Assembly (NCBI RefSeq): GCF_009727055.1
Contig: NC_052349.1
Coordinates: 37,475,993 to 37,539,992 of the forward strand
Reading direction: 5' to 3'
Length of the DNA: 64,000 bases
Origin: Benincasa hispida
Taxonomy: Eukaryota > Streptophyta > Magnoliopsida > Cucurbitales > Cucurbitaceae
Under the pieces are notes generated by a model. The model saw only the letters and a list, made by a program, of their open reading frames with translations, was not told the origin of the DNA and did no database searches. The position numbers were made by a program, and so were the translations under genes. This document shows positions 10,727 through 22,663 of this stretch, one piece after another. Position 1 is the first letter of the stretch. Each line of letters opens with the position of its first letter.

Positions 10727-13700
10727 AACTTGATTTGTTACACCAAGTAAACTCCTCATTTTGATAAAAGTCTCCAACTTGAGGGGCTTTGTGAAAATGT
10801 CCGCCGCTTGGTCTTGTGACTTGATATATTTGAGTTCCACTTCTTTCTTCGTAATGCAATCCCGAATGTAGTGAAATCAGGTATCAATGTGCTTGCTTCT
10901 CCCATGAAATACCGGATTTTTGGCTAAGGCAATGGCCGATTTGTTGTCCACAAAAATCTCCATTGGACCTTCCATTTGAAACTTCAACTCCTTCACTAAG
11001 TTTCTTAGCCAAATTGCATGACATACATATGAAGTTGTTACGACGTACTCTGCCTCGCATGTTGATAATGTGATTATGGGTTGCTTTTTTGACATCCATG
11101 TGAACGTCGTTTCACCAATAAAAAACACAAACCCCGTAGTGCTCTTTTGATCATCCAAATCACTACTCCAATCACTATCACAATAACCAACAATATCAAA
11201 ATTGCTAGAAGAGACATAGGAAAGACCATACCCAATCGTCCTTTTGATGTAGAAAAATATCCTTTTTGCCATTTTACAATGTGTTGCTGTCGATTCCTCC
11301 ATAAATCGACTAATAATTCTAATCGAATAAAGAATATCTGGTCTTGTACATGTCAAGTATCTCAAACTTCCAACTAAGCTTTTGAAATATATAGAATTTA
11401 CCTTCTCTTCTCCATCTTGCTTGGTGATTTTGACTCCACATTCCATCGGTGTTCCAACTGGATTAGCATCATTCATATTGAACTTATTGAGCACTTCTTT
11501 AGCATAGCCCTCTTAGGATATAAAAATCCTATCTTCACCTTATTTGACCTCGATCCCAAGATAGTAACTCATGAGACCAATGTCCGTCATTTCAAACACC
11601 TTTGCCATCTCTCTTTTGAACTCATCAAACATGTTAGGATTGTTTCCGGTAAATACTAAATCATCAACATATAAATAAATGATTAGTATGCTTTCACCTT
11701 TCATTTTGATGTAGAGGGCATGCTCATAAGGACACTTCATATACTTCTTCTCTTGAAAGTACTTGTCAATCTTCGAATTCTATGCTTTTGGTGCTTGCTT
11801 TAAACCATAAAGTGTCTTCTTCAATCGAAGCACTTTATCTTCTTCACCCTTGACTTCATAATTCAATGGTTGTTCCACATAGACCTCTTCCTCAAGAATT
11901 CCATTCAAGAATGCCGATTTGACATCCATTTGATGTATCTTCCAATTATTATGGGCTGCCAAAGCAATAATCAAATGAATAGTTTCAAAGCGAACAACAG
12001 GGGCAAATACCTAATCATAGTCGATGCCATGTTGTTAGCTATACCCTTTCACCACTAGACTCGCCTTGTGCCTCTCAACATCGCCATTGAATTTTCTCTT
12101 TATCTTGTATACCCACTTCACTCCAATCAGTTTGTGCCCTTTTGGAAGCTTGGTCAACTCCCATGTGTCATTTTTCTCTATCGCTCGAATTTCTTCATCC
12201 ATTGCATCCTTCCATTTCTTGCTTGCAATGGCTTCTTGGAAACTAATAGGCTCACTATCACCAAAAATATAATAGCGAATTATGTCATTTTGATTTTCAC
12301 TTACCTCATTAAGTTCCCATAGACTTCGAGTTCCTCTTGGGCCAATTTCGTTCTCCGAATCGCTGGATGAACCTTCAGATAATGATCGATCGGTCGAATG
12401 AGGTGGCACTGGAATGGGCAAACCTTCACCCATTTCATCCCTGGTCGGCTCATTTTCATCGTCTTCTTCAAAATATGGAAGGAAATCATACTCCTCCTCT
12501 TGTATATTCCAATCCCAAGAGGCTTCCTCATCAAAAAGAATAATCACGACTAATAATTACCTTACCATTCAAAGGATTGTAAAGACGATAACCCTTTGAA
12601 CTTGATCATAGCCGATGAAGATGAGTTTCTCGCTTCGATCATCGAGCTTGGCCCTTTTTTCTTCCGACACATGAGCATATGCAATACTCCCAAACACCTT
12701 AAAGTGACCAATCCTAGGCTTTCTTTCGTTCCATGCTTCTTAAGCATCTTGTCAAGTACACTTTGGTTGGTGCTCGATTTGTCAAATAAATCGCACAAGC
12801 TATGGCCTCCACCCAAAATTTCCTCGGCATCTTCTTTGTCTTTAGCATGCTTCTTGCCATGTTCAAGATTGTCTGATTCTTTCTCTCCACCACGCCATTT
12901 TGTTGCAGTGTCCTTGGGACTGTTAACGGACGTCAGATGTCTTTTTCATCATAAAATTGTTTGAACTCATTTGAGGTGAATTCACCACCTCGATCGGTTC
13001 TCATAGCCTTGATTGTAGGGTTGATTTCATTCTCCACACGTGCCTTAAATCTCTTGAAGATTTCAAATACTTCTGATTTTTCCTTCAAAAAGTACACCCA
13101 TGTTTTTCTAGAAAAATCATCAATAAAGAGAAGGAAATATTTACTTTTACCATGAGATTCTGGTTTGATCATTCCACACACGTCGGCATGGATGAGTTCT
13201 AAAGGCTTCTTTGCTTTTGTCATAGACTCCTTCAGAAAACTACTTCGATGATGTTTGCCAAGCAAACATCCTTCACACACTTGGTTTGGTTTGTGAAGTG
13301 TGGTAAATCTCGCACCATCTTCTTCTTCGACAAATCTTCTAGACTTCCAAAATTGAGGTGCCCGAACCGTAGATGCCATAGCCAAGAGAGATCTTCATAA
13401 CACGTCTTCAAGCATTTGGAACATCATTACATATATTCAAAGGAAACATTCGGTTTCATAGAGACTTTAGCAATAAGTCCTCATTGATTATCCCTCAAAT
13501 ACAAACAATTTTTTTTCATTTGAACTTCAAAACCTTTCTCTAACAATTGTCCTACACTCAATATATTATTTTTTACATTGAGAATGTAATAAACATTTGT
13601 GATATATTGATTTTCTCCATTTTTTTACCGAATGAGAATTTTATCTATTCCTTTGATGGCGACCAAAGAATTGTCTCCAAAGGCAATATTACCGTTCTCC

Positions 13701-14794
13701 ATCTCGTTCAACTCTACAAACATCTCGTGTTTTCCACACATGTACTTCGAGGCTCTTGTGTCAAGATACCACATACTATCATGACTCTCTTCTTCTCCCT
13801 TTGAAACCATAAATAAGGTTCCATTCTCCTTTGCATAATTGGATTGCCCTTGATGGGCTTTTGATGTGCTAGCGGTTGATCGGTCCTGATGCTTTCGACC
13901 AATCGACTCTGTTTGAGATGAGTAACACTCATTCACATAATGTCCATATTTGTTACAATTATAACATTTTACCTGAGATTTATCTCTCCCGATCCTTCCA
14001 CCACGTCTTCCACGACCTTGACCTCCTCTTCCTCTTGAGGATTCAAACGAGTTTTGAGAAACATCGGTGTTGGCTTCACCTCTTCCACCATGGCCTCAAC
14101 CACCACGACCTCTTCCACGTCCACGACTATTCTCCTCCTTGATTTTGAGTTGGAGAAGTTGTTCAACGGTCTCTGTTTGCTCCATCCTTCTTTTCTTTTT
14201 CTCCTCATAGGCTTGTAACGAGCCTATAAATTGTTCAATTGTCATGTTCTCGAGATCCTGTGTCTCCTCGATCGTCGTGGCGATAATCTCGAACTTTGTA
14301 TTTAGGCTTCATAGAACCTTCTCTATGACACGAACATCGGTGATTTCTTCACCATTCCGTCTCAATTGGTTGACGACAGCCAGTACTTTTGTGTGATATT
14401 CCGCTATCACCTCCGTCTCCTTCATTTGTAAAGATTCAAACTTACCACGTAAGGTCTGCAACCATACCTTTTTCACACGATCGGCTCCTCTATGAGTCGA
14501 TTGGAGCTTGTCCCATGCCACCTTTGACGTCTCTGCATTGGCGATGGTCTCAAATGTATCTTCGTCCACAGATTGATACAAGATATAAAGGGCCTTCTTG
14601 TCCTTCTTTCTTGTCTCCTTTAACGCATCTCTTTGCGCTTAATTTGCTCTAGCTTCTGTCTCTTGGAAACCATTCTCCATGATCTCCCACACGTCTTGTG
14701 CTCCTAGTAACGCTTTTATCTTGATGCTCCAATTGTCATAGTTGAGTTTGGTAAGCATTGGTAGTTGAAGTGAACCTATCCCACCATTGGCCAT
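10727..14794 (-). pseudogene. broken Copia gag-pol polyprotein
   Basis: The gag start codon is at 14794 (MANGG...). Order on the minus strand: gag with UBN2-like region (14794 to about 14000); CCHC zinc knuckle CYNCNKYGHYVNEC (13925-13966); aspartic protease (about 13880-13625), where the expected DTG/DSG reads DTR (DTRAS); gag-pre-integrase and integrase core with HADVCG, TDRGGEF and GVVERKN (about 13400-12800); reverse transcriptase with YVDD (about 12200-11540, YVDD near 11670); RNase H with TCEAEY and FVDNKSA (about 11250-10890). In-frame stops occur, for example at 14639-14641, before the protease, between integrase and reverse transcriptase, and within reverse transcriptase. Many fit single C-to-T or G-to-A changes. 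It cannot make a full polyprotein, though it might be mobilised in trans. Confidence 0.9.
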
Positions 14795-14817
14795 TTTTCT
14801 CTCAATATTTTCTACTA

Positions 14818-14829
14818 GCTCTGATACCA
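14818..14829 (-). other. primer binding site (tRNA-iMet)
   Basis: On the minus strand TGGTATCAGAGC lies three bases inside the 5' LTR. This is the standard plant Copia primer site complementary to the 3' end of initiator methionine tRNA. Confidence 0.93.
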
Positions 14830-14832
14830 CTA

Positions 14833-15124
14833 TGTTAGAAAAAAAACATGGAGGACAAATATGAAAAATGAGAGATATATTTCCATTCAACTAAGCATGC
14901 CTTTATATAAGCTTACAAACATAACCATAGGAATGCCAATGGTTACAAAAATCTCATAACTCACATAACTCCTATAACTTAAAAATGTCATCAAATGCTC
15001 ATAACTCACATAACTCCTAATAACTTAAAAATCACTATTGGTTACAAAAAAACTAAAAGTTACAAAACCCAAAAGTCACACTAAATGCCACAAATAAAGT
15101 TTAATAATGACAAACGTTTCAACA
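14833..15124 (-). repeat. 5' LTR of the Copia element
   Basis: 292 bp, TG at 14833 to CA at 15124, near-identical to 10430-10713. Differences include the bases after 'gttagaaaaa', one base in 'tataRgctt' and a short indel near 15060. It would contain the element's promoter. Confidence 0.92.
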
Positions 15125-15129
15125 GGAAA

Positions 15130-17380
15130 TATGTTTTGAATGGGTTGTCCATAAATATATTTTCAATTTAAAAAAATTGAAAATGGGCCCTTCTTAGATT
15201 TGATTTTTTTTTCTTTTTAGTGAAACATGATTGTCCTCTCCTCTGTGATTGAAACCTAAATTTAGGTTTGGTTTTGCCTCTGATTCTTGCGTACAGTAGA
15301 TTTGATAATGAATATCAACAGAAGTTCACAAATTTTAAGAAAATAGTAACATGTAAAGAAAAATGATCAACCAATGGATATTTATGATCGTAGATGGTAT
15401 GTGTAATTGATTGACTCATGTATCTAAATGGCTTAAATCCGACCAGTTAAATAAATGGATTTAAGTAACCAATCTTTACAACTGCAAGCAAATTCATTCA
15501 AGTTTCAGCTAGCATTATGCTTTTGCCTTTCGGTCTATGAGCATGTGCATCTCTTGATTCTCAGTTAGAGTTCTATTGACCGCATGTGGCAGGGGTAGGT
15601 TCCATTCTCTATTCAGTATTTCCCTCGTTCTAAAAAAACTAACAAACTACGAGGACAATGTACTTGTATTACTCTTTATTCAAATGAGCTAACAAATAAT
15701 GCATACGGGAAAAAGTTCCACACAGTGACCAGGACAATGTGACACTAACTAGGAATAAGGTAGTACCTTTCTCTGAGTTGCATGCTTCTATATGAGATGA
15801 AGAGCGGGAAGCACTGTTATTTACTTGCACAACTAGGAGGGCCATCTTCATTTGACCTTTTGGTACCAGAGGTAGGGGAGAATTCAAGAGCACATTGCTT
15901 GCCTTTCCAAAGATATAACAACCAATATAATTTTAAATTAAAGGAGAAGAATGCTACAAGACACAAAATATAGGGCCACTCTCAGAGCCCTTAACCACAC
16001 CCTTTAGAAAAACTGAACAAGTATTATTGAATATTACAGTGAGGCAATTAATGATCTGAACATGAATGAAAGATATGAAACGTGGCTAATTGATAAATGA
16101 TCGAAGCTACCTCCCGATTGCAGAAGGAGTCAAGGTGATGAAAGGTAACAAAAACTCATTTTCTAGTTCAACGTTATAGGACTTTGTCTTGTAACAGGAT
16201 ACAGAGAAAGATACTTCACCTATGAGCCTTTCCAGTCTTAAATTGAGCTGATGTTCTTCCTAGTAAAGTCTAAGGAAATATGAGTAAAATAACATCAATT
16301 TTAGACGAGGACAAAAAATATTTCAACCTAAACAGAAAAAATCACATCAAAGAATAGACAAGACCAAGTATTGAAAAAAAATAATTTAAAAAAACGAAAG
16401 GGACAAATTTTTAATGATATTCAAAAAGCTGCAAAGTAAACACTACTTTATGAATGAAATTAAAAGCTCATAAAGCGATAAGAACAACATGGTTTAAAAA
16501 TCATCTACAGGTTACAAAAAGCTCACCAACAAGAATTGATCTCATAATTTCTCGAGCATGGATCTCACGGTGTGAACTAAAGAAGAAGACCGTAGAATAC
16601 ATTGACAGGTTACCTTCTCCCACTTACTCTAAACATTTCCTCTATTCACCTTGATATTGACCCATGAAAACACTTTTCGAAGGGAGGCTGCGCCCAGGGC
16701 GTCACAAAGCCGAGTATGGATCTCACGGTGTGAACTCTTAGGGACGTGAAAGCGTAAAAATGATATATCTTATATACCATTTTGTCCCATTAAAATATTC
16801 TAATTATTTTAGGATTTTGTTATACTTAGCTAAATTCCGGCTAATAAATCTATCTAGCTCTATGCTTATATTAACTCTTATAAAAAGGTTCCTAGTGGAG
16901 GTTACATAAACCGTCAACTTAAATACCTCAAGTCTAGATAGAAATGTATCGGTTGAGTTCCCTTATAAGCTTAATTATATTTGTCCTACTTAGTCAATTT
17001 TAAAACTATTTTTAAAAAAAAAAAAAAAAAACTAAGTAACTATTTTAATCTAATTAGAAATGTGTACTTAAGTCTAATTAATTTTATACAATTTAAAATG
17101 AATATATCTTTCCTAATATCCTATGTTTGCATGCAACTCTTTGTTAAAGGTTAATGGTTGCTAATCACTAAGTTTTATAATTATTATAAATTTTAGTGAT
17201 TAGTTCTATAACATGCTCAATATGATTTGAATTAATTAACAATCATATTCTAGTTAAAAAAAATTAAACCATATTCCATGCATTTCATGACTTTAGTATA
17301 ACCATTGTAATAAGTTATGGATGTGTCATGCTCAATGCATATTGATTTTCAATTAAATATAATACTTATATAATATTTCT
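15130..17380. other. intergenic, no clear gene
   Basis: AT-rich DNA. The phrase 'ggatctcacggtgtgaact' occurs twice (16560 and 16717), a small duplication. A possible terminal exon is listed separately at 15817-15897. I see no other supportable feature. Confidence 0.6.
15817..15897 (-). pseudogene. possible terminal exon or gene fragment, unknown
   Basis: On the minus strand a short open stretch reads ...LEFSPTSGTKRSNEDG... and ends at a stop (15817-15819) after PPSCASK. Its composition looks like a real plant protein tail, and a weak acceptor (ggcaag) lies just upstream. I do not recognise the family and found no matching upstream exons, so it may be a gene relic or chance. Confidence 0.2.
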
Positions 17381-18110
17381 TCTGTTGCTCTAGAACCAAA
17401 CTAGACTAACCTGAATCGGCCTGAACTGGATCACCAACTTGCAAACCAAGCCAAGCCAAGCCAACCGAACCAGCAATTGAACCACAGTCGAACCAGACCC
17501 GCTTTGCTAACCCTAATTCTCTGCAGAATTGTGTAGGGATGCAGAATGTTGTCAAAATTGTGATTTTTGGCTAAATTGGTCTCGATCTTCATCGATATGA
17601 ATTCTAATTCTAGACCCGGACTTACAGAGGAACGATTTACAATAATAATGCCCAAAGAACATAGGGACCTTTACATTGATCATATCAAAATTATAAATCT
17701 AAGGCCAAATATTGCAGAAACGTTCCATTACAAACAATAACATTCATAATGCAGTAAATCCCACCAAACCAATGCAAACAAAATTTAATGGCCAAATTGA
17801 TAATACGATTTTAAACACTTGTAACATCTACAACGCGGGTCGTATTCGTAGTGTCACCAGTATAAGGTATCCAGCCTTATCCATCTACTACAGACCGTTT
17901 AGGCTATTATTTAAATAAGATCCATTTGTATGTCTCTACATACTTGTTTAAATTAGGATCTTTGTTTATTGAAATGAGTGTATGCTCATAAAATAACAAT
18001 TATTTTATTAATAACAATTTGTTTATACAATGTTTACAAACTACGAGAGAATACAAGAGATTTAGGACACCTCTGATACAAATTGAAGGGATGAAAACCC
18101 TAAGACCCAA
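17380..18110 (-). repeat. Copia LTR remnants with PBS-like junction, minus strand
   Basis: Positions about 17820-17960 match, inverted, the LTR region near 31760-31900 ('gtcgtattcgtagtgtcac' and neighbours). Read on the minus strand, 18110-18085 ends in ATCCCTTCA, as does the solo LTR ending at 39818. Next comes TTGTATCAGAGG (10 of 12 match to the tRNA-iMet primer site), and at once TGTCCTAAA, which matches the beginning of an LTR. This looks like an LTR end plus primer site fused to an LTR start, with the body deleted. Confidence 0.5.
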
Positions 18111-18278
18111 CGAAAGCCAAAACACATAACCATTTCGTTTTATATATATATAAATTGGCATTTAAAATCAAAACAATTTTGCATTGGAACAAAAGGTAAT
18201 AACGATTAAGCATGCTATTCCCAAAAAGACTAATTATACAGGGAAGAAACCCTACTTTGCAAACCTTTGGACAATCCT

Positions 18279-18445
18279 CACTACAACAATTTTGGGTTTT
18301 AATGTCGGTTGGAAAAAGTGAAATCGGATGTATAATGTCAGTTTTTTTTTTTAAAAAAAAAGCGGATCTTTAATGTCGGTTTTAAACCGACATTGAAGAT
18401 GGGCTTTAATGTCGGTTTTAAACTGGCATTAAAGGTCTAATTATT
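18279..18445. repeat. left TIR and subterminal repeats of CACTA
   Basis: The CACTA terminus is followed by several copies of 'ttaatgtcggtt' in both orientations. Some are paired as near-perfect palindromes (for example around 18371-18395). In En/Spm such subterminal motifs bind the TNPA-type protein; that role here is inferred. Confidence 0.8.
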
Positions 18446-19860
18446 ATTATTTTTTCTTATTTTATTAAAAAAAAAAAACCCTTCTTCACACACACACTTT
18501 GATACTATCGCACGCACCGGCCCCCGATCCCATTTCTCTCTTACCCAAACCCTAACTGATCTCTTTCACCATGCGAATCATTCGTCCGTCCGTGGTTGTC
18601 CACCGGCCGCCCGTCGGTCTTCGTCAGTCTCCATCAAGTTTTTCGTCTGTCCTTTAGTCTCCAACCGTCAATCTCCATCGTGTCAGTGTTCAAATCTGTA
18701 GCCATGGGTACAAATCTGTCAATGGGTCATCGGTCGTCTGTCGTCTCTGTCGTTTAGATCTATAGCATTGCTCATCTCTGCCACAAATCAAAAGTTAATG
18801 TGTAGGTCTCTGCCACAATGAAAGTAACAATGGTATTTGATTTGTGTTTACAACAGAGTATGGTATAAAACTCAACAAATTATCGTTGATTTATGGATTA
18901 ATAGGTTAATAATGTTAACTTGTTAATAGGTTAATGGTACACCTTGTATTGACATGTTATGGATTAAGAAAATCAAATACATACACCTTGTATTTGATTT
19001 GGGTTTACAACAGAGTATCGTTGTCACTATATCATGGTCTCTGCCACAATGAAAGTAACAATGGTAGCATAAAAGTTCAAGCAATCGGTTAATGTGTAGG
19101 TCTCTGCCACAATGGTATTTGATTTGTGTTTACAACCGAGTATTTGATTTGTGTTTTCTAAACTTCGAAAGGTTAATGTAGATCTTTCTTCCTTGATGGA
19201 TGTTCGCATAGCATATCTAGATATCATGAGACCGTTTGCTGAATTTGTGAATTATTGACAAATACCATCATGATATACAAATTTGTGAAAAAAATAAAGG
19301 TTCTGGATTCTTATATGCAGGTTCATGACAGCAAATTATCCTCAAGACCTCCATTATTGGGCAAACATTACATGATAGTATAAATTCTTAGATTTTCTTT
19401 TTAGGATTGTTGATTCATTGTTTGAATATGTTAAATTGAGATAAGAATTAAACTATTTCAGAGTAAGGTTCTTTTGGAAAGTAGTTGAACTAGAATTTTT
19501 TAGTCAACCCATTTGAACAATAATGAAATGATTTTGAGTGAAGTTTTTCATTTGTTAGGTTCAAGTTTGACGTGTAAGGCTAAATTTTGATTCTTGAGGA
19601 TTTGGAAGGAAGATAGGAAGATTGCATTGGACGTGTTTTAAGAAGGTTGACAAGTGGAGAAGGTGCACCCAAAACAAAAAGGACTTCATAACAACATTAA
19701 TAACAAGTACAAGATAATACATAAGATGCTTATCTTAAAAGTCTATTTGTTCTAAATTTGTTGATGTTGCATATTTTACAATCATAATTTTATCCTTTTA
19801 AATTTTTCCTTGTTATTGTTTTTTTTTTCTTCTGTAGATTAAGTTGCATATTTTACAATC
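18446..19860 (+). other. 5' region of CACTA before the transposase
   Basis: It holds a C/T-rich leader with repeated 'cgtccgt'-like words (about 18585-18740). It also holds a local duplication: 'ggtctctgccacaatg' occurs near 18805, 19038 and 19099, with 'gtatttgatttgtgttta' near 18832, 19117 and 19141. No coding exon is recognised. Confidence 0.55.
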
Positions 19861-22361
19861 ATGGATAAGTCATGGATGAAAATGAATAGAATGTCAGCTG
19901 AGTATGGTTTAGGGGTCGAGATCTTTATTAAAAATGGTCTACAACATTCAAATATACCGAATGTCATGAGTTGTCCATGTTTGAAGTGTGTGAATGCAAA
20001 GACTCTAGATGTGAACAAAATAAGAGACCACTTATTTTTTAATGGTGTAAATCAAAGTTATCAAACATAGATTTTTCACGGTGAATCATTACCGATTAAG
20101 AGAAACAATAAAAATGTGTCTACTAGTAAAAGAGATGAAGTTAATGAGGATGATGTTGATGTTGATGACACAATTGAAATGTTTGAGGCTGCATACAATA
20201 ACTATTTTAGTGAAAAATCCGATAATTTTGAAGAATTATTAGATGATGTGAAGAAACCATTATACCCAAATTGTAAAACTTTTTCCAAAATATCTACATT
20301 GGTAAAGTTATATAATTTGAAAGCTAAATTTGGATGGAGCGATAAGAGTTTCACTGAGTTGTTGGAATTAATTCATGATATATTACTTAGTCCTAATGAA
20401 ATTCCAACTTCTACTTATGAAGCAAAAAATATGTTGGGTACTCTTGGAATGAAGTACGAGAAGATTCATGCATGTAGAAATGATTGTTGTTTGTTTAGAA
20501 AAGAACTCTCTAATGCAAATGTATGCCCCATTTGTGGTACGTCAAGATGGAAGCTTCAAAAAAATTTAAACGAAAGGGCTAAGAATATCCCAGCAAAAGT
20601 CATGTGGTATTTTTCCCTAATTCCAAGATTTGAAAGAATATTTCGAAGTAAAGAAACGGCAAGTTTATTGGCATGGCATGTTAAAAAAAAAAAAAAGAAA
20701 CAGATGGTTTATTAAAACATCCCAAAGATGCCCTATCGTGGAAAAAATAGATAATTTGTGGCCAAAGTTTGGGTCAGAACCTAGAAATCTTCATCTTGCT
20801 CTTTTTACAGATGGGATAAATCCACATGGAGATCTTAGTAGTAGATATAGTTGTTGGCCAGTGATATTAGTGACGTATAATCTACCTCCATGGTTGTGCA
20901 TGAAGCGAAAATTTTTATGTTGACTACACTAATATTTGGTCCTAAACAACTGGAAAATGACATAAATGTTTATTTAGCTCCATTAGTAAATGACTTGAAA
21001 ATACTTTTGAAAAATGGGGTAGAATGTTACAATTCATATGAAGAACAATGTTTCATGTTTAAAGTCATTTTATTATGGACCATTAATTATTTTCCTGCGT
21101 ATGGTAACTTGTGTGGTTGTACGGTTAAAGGATATCATGCATGTCCAATTTGTGGAGAGAATACTTCATCCACTTATTTACCAAAAGGGAAGAAGATGGC
21201 ATATCTCGGGCATTGCAAGTTTCTACCCCGATATCATCCATATAGGAAACAAAAGAAAGCTTTTAATGGCGCACAAGAATTAGAATTTGGTTCAGAACCA
21301 TTGGGTGGGGAAGAAATTCTTGCAGAAACAAGTAAGTATCAATATTCATTTGGTAAGAAAACTATCAAGGAAAAGAACAGTGAAGATAGCACTTCAACTT
21401 ATTGGAAGAAAAAATCTATTCTTTTCGAGTTAGAATACTTGAAGTATCTTGATGTGCGATATTGTTTAGACGTGATACACATTGAAAAAAATGTATGTGC
21501 AAATCTTATTGGCACATTGCTTGATATTCTTGGTAAAACAAAGAATAGAATAAAGACTCAATTAGATTTGGTGGAACTGGACAGTAGATCAAAGTTAGCC
21601 CCTCAAGTAGGAGAGAAAAAAGTCTTTTTACCTCCCGTATGTTATACATTAACACGAGCTGAGAAATTGAGCTTTTGTAAGGTACTATCAAAAATTAAAG
21701 TACCTGAAGGCTATTCATTGAACATTCAAAGTTTAGTGTCACTCACAGATTTGAAACTTTACGGACTTAAGTCGTATGACCATCATGTTCTTATGCAACA
21801 ATTATTACCGGTAGCCATTCGTGATATTTTACCCAAACATGTAAGACTTGAAATTACTCGTTTATGCTTCTTCTTTAATACTATATGTTGCAAGGCGATC
21901 GATTCATCTCAATTAAAGGATATGCAAGAGGATATCGTTGTCACTCTATGCCTCTTAAAGAATTATTTTCCACCATCATTTTTCACAATAATGGTACACC
22001 TTGTAGTGCATCTCGTAAAAGAAGTTGAGTTTTGTGGACCTGTTTATTTGAGGTGGATGTATCCTTTTGAACGATACATGAAAGTGTTGGAAACTTATCT
22101 ACGAAATAGAAATCGACGAGAATGATGTGTTGGAGAAAATTATATTGTGTAATACAAGAAATATGGGAGTTTGACTATCATGGATTATCATTTATTTTAT
22201 TCAAATGTAATTGGGTTGAGAATAGAATTGGAGTCAAAATAGACGAGTTTGGGTTTACTATTGTGGACCTCAATCGTATTGGATATAAATCAGACCCATT
22301 TATTTTAGCCTCCCAAGCAAAACAAGTGTTCTATGTAAAAGACCCCGCAAATTCGGGTTAG
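19861..22361 (+). pseudogene. TNP2-like CACTA transposase, frameshifted
   Basis: Order along +: N-terminal transposase-associated domain (19861-20067, MDKSWM..., with CPCLKC); stop TAG at 20068; TNP2 domain from about 20250 with CPICG, FTDGINPHG (Asp codon 20810-20812) and YNLPPWLCMKRKF; DUF4218-like region about 21780-22125; DUF4216-like region 22170-22361 (SDPFILASQAKQVFYV). Breaks: a stop at 20068, a frameshift at the A-run near 20684-20697, another near 20909-20920 and one near 22125. TNP2 is the catalytic protein that cuts CACTA ends. The near-complete domain set points to an originally autonomous element that is now inactive. Confidence 0.88.
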
Positions 22362-22663
22362 TCAATTATTTTAACATCTCCACAACGAATAATTGAGGAT
22401 GATTTTTATGAAGATGAAATAAGAGATATGCTACAAGAGTGTGGTCATGGAGGTATGTAAAGAATGCCCAATGTTGATACATCTATTGAGATTGATGATA
22501 CAACATCCACATACATTAGAAATGATTGTGAGGGTAGATGAGTTGATAAATAATGTTTTAAATATGGTATGTCATTTACTATGGTTATATATATTTAAAT
22601 ATTAAGATTATATGTTTTTTGTGTGAGTAATGATTTTTTTTTTTTTTTTTTTTTGCAAATTGA

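Larger units (their letters stand above)
10430..15124 (-). mobile_element. Ty1/Copia LTR retrotransposon with GGAAA target duplication
   Basis: The element starts TGTTAGAA at 10430 and ends AACA at 15124. The 5-bp sequence GGAAA flanks both sides (10425-10429 and 15125-15129), so the ends are exact. The coding strand is minus: a tRNA-iMet primer site sits inside the right LTR and a polypurine tract inside the left LTR. All Copia domains occur in the usual order (gag, protease, integrase, reverse transcriptase, RNase H), but the frame carries many stops. The LTRs differ by only a handful of substitutions and small indels by eye, so insertion was fairly recent. Confidence 0.93.

Noticed and set aside
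11147..11659. Open frames on + across the Copia RNase H and reverse transcriptase region
   Set aside because: They are antisense shadows of the minus-strand Copia polyprotein.
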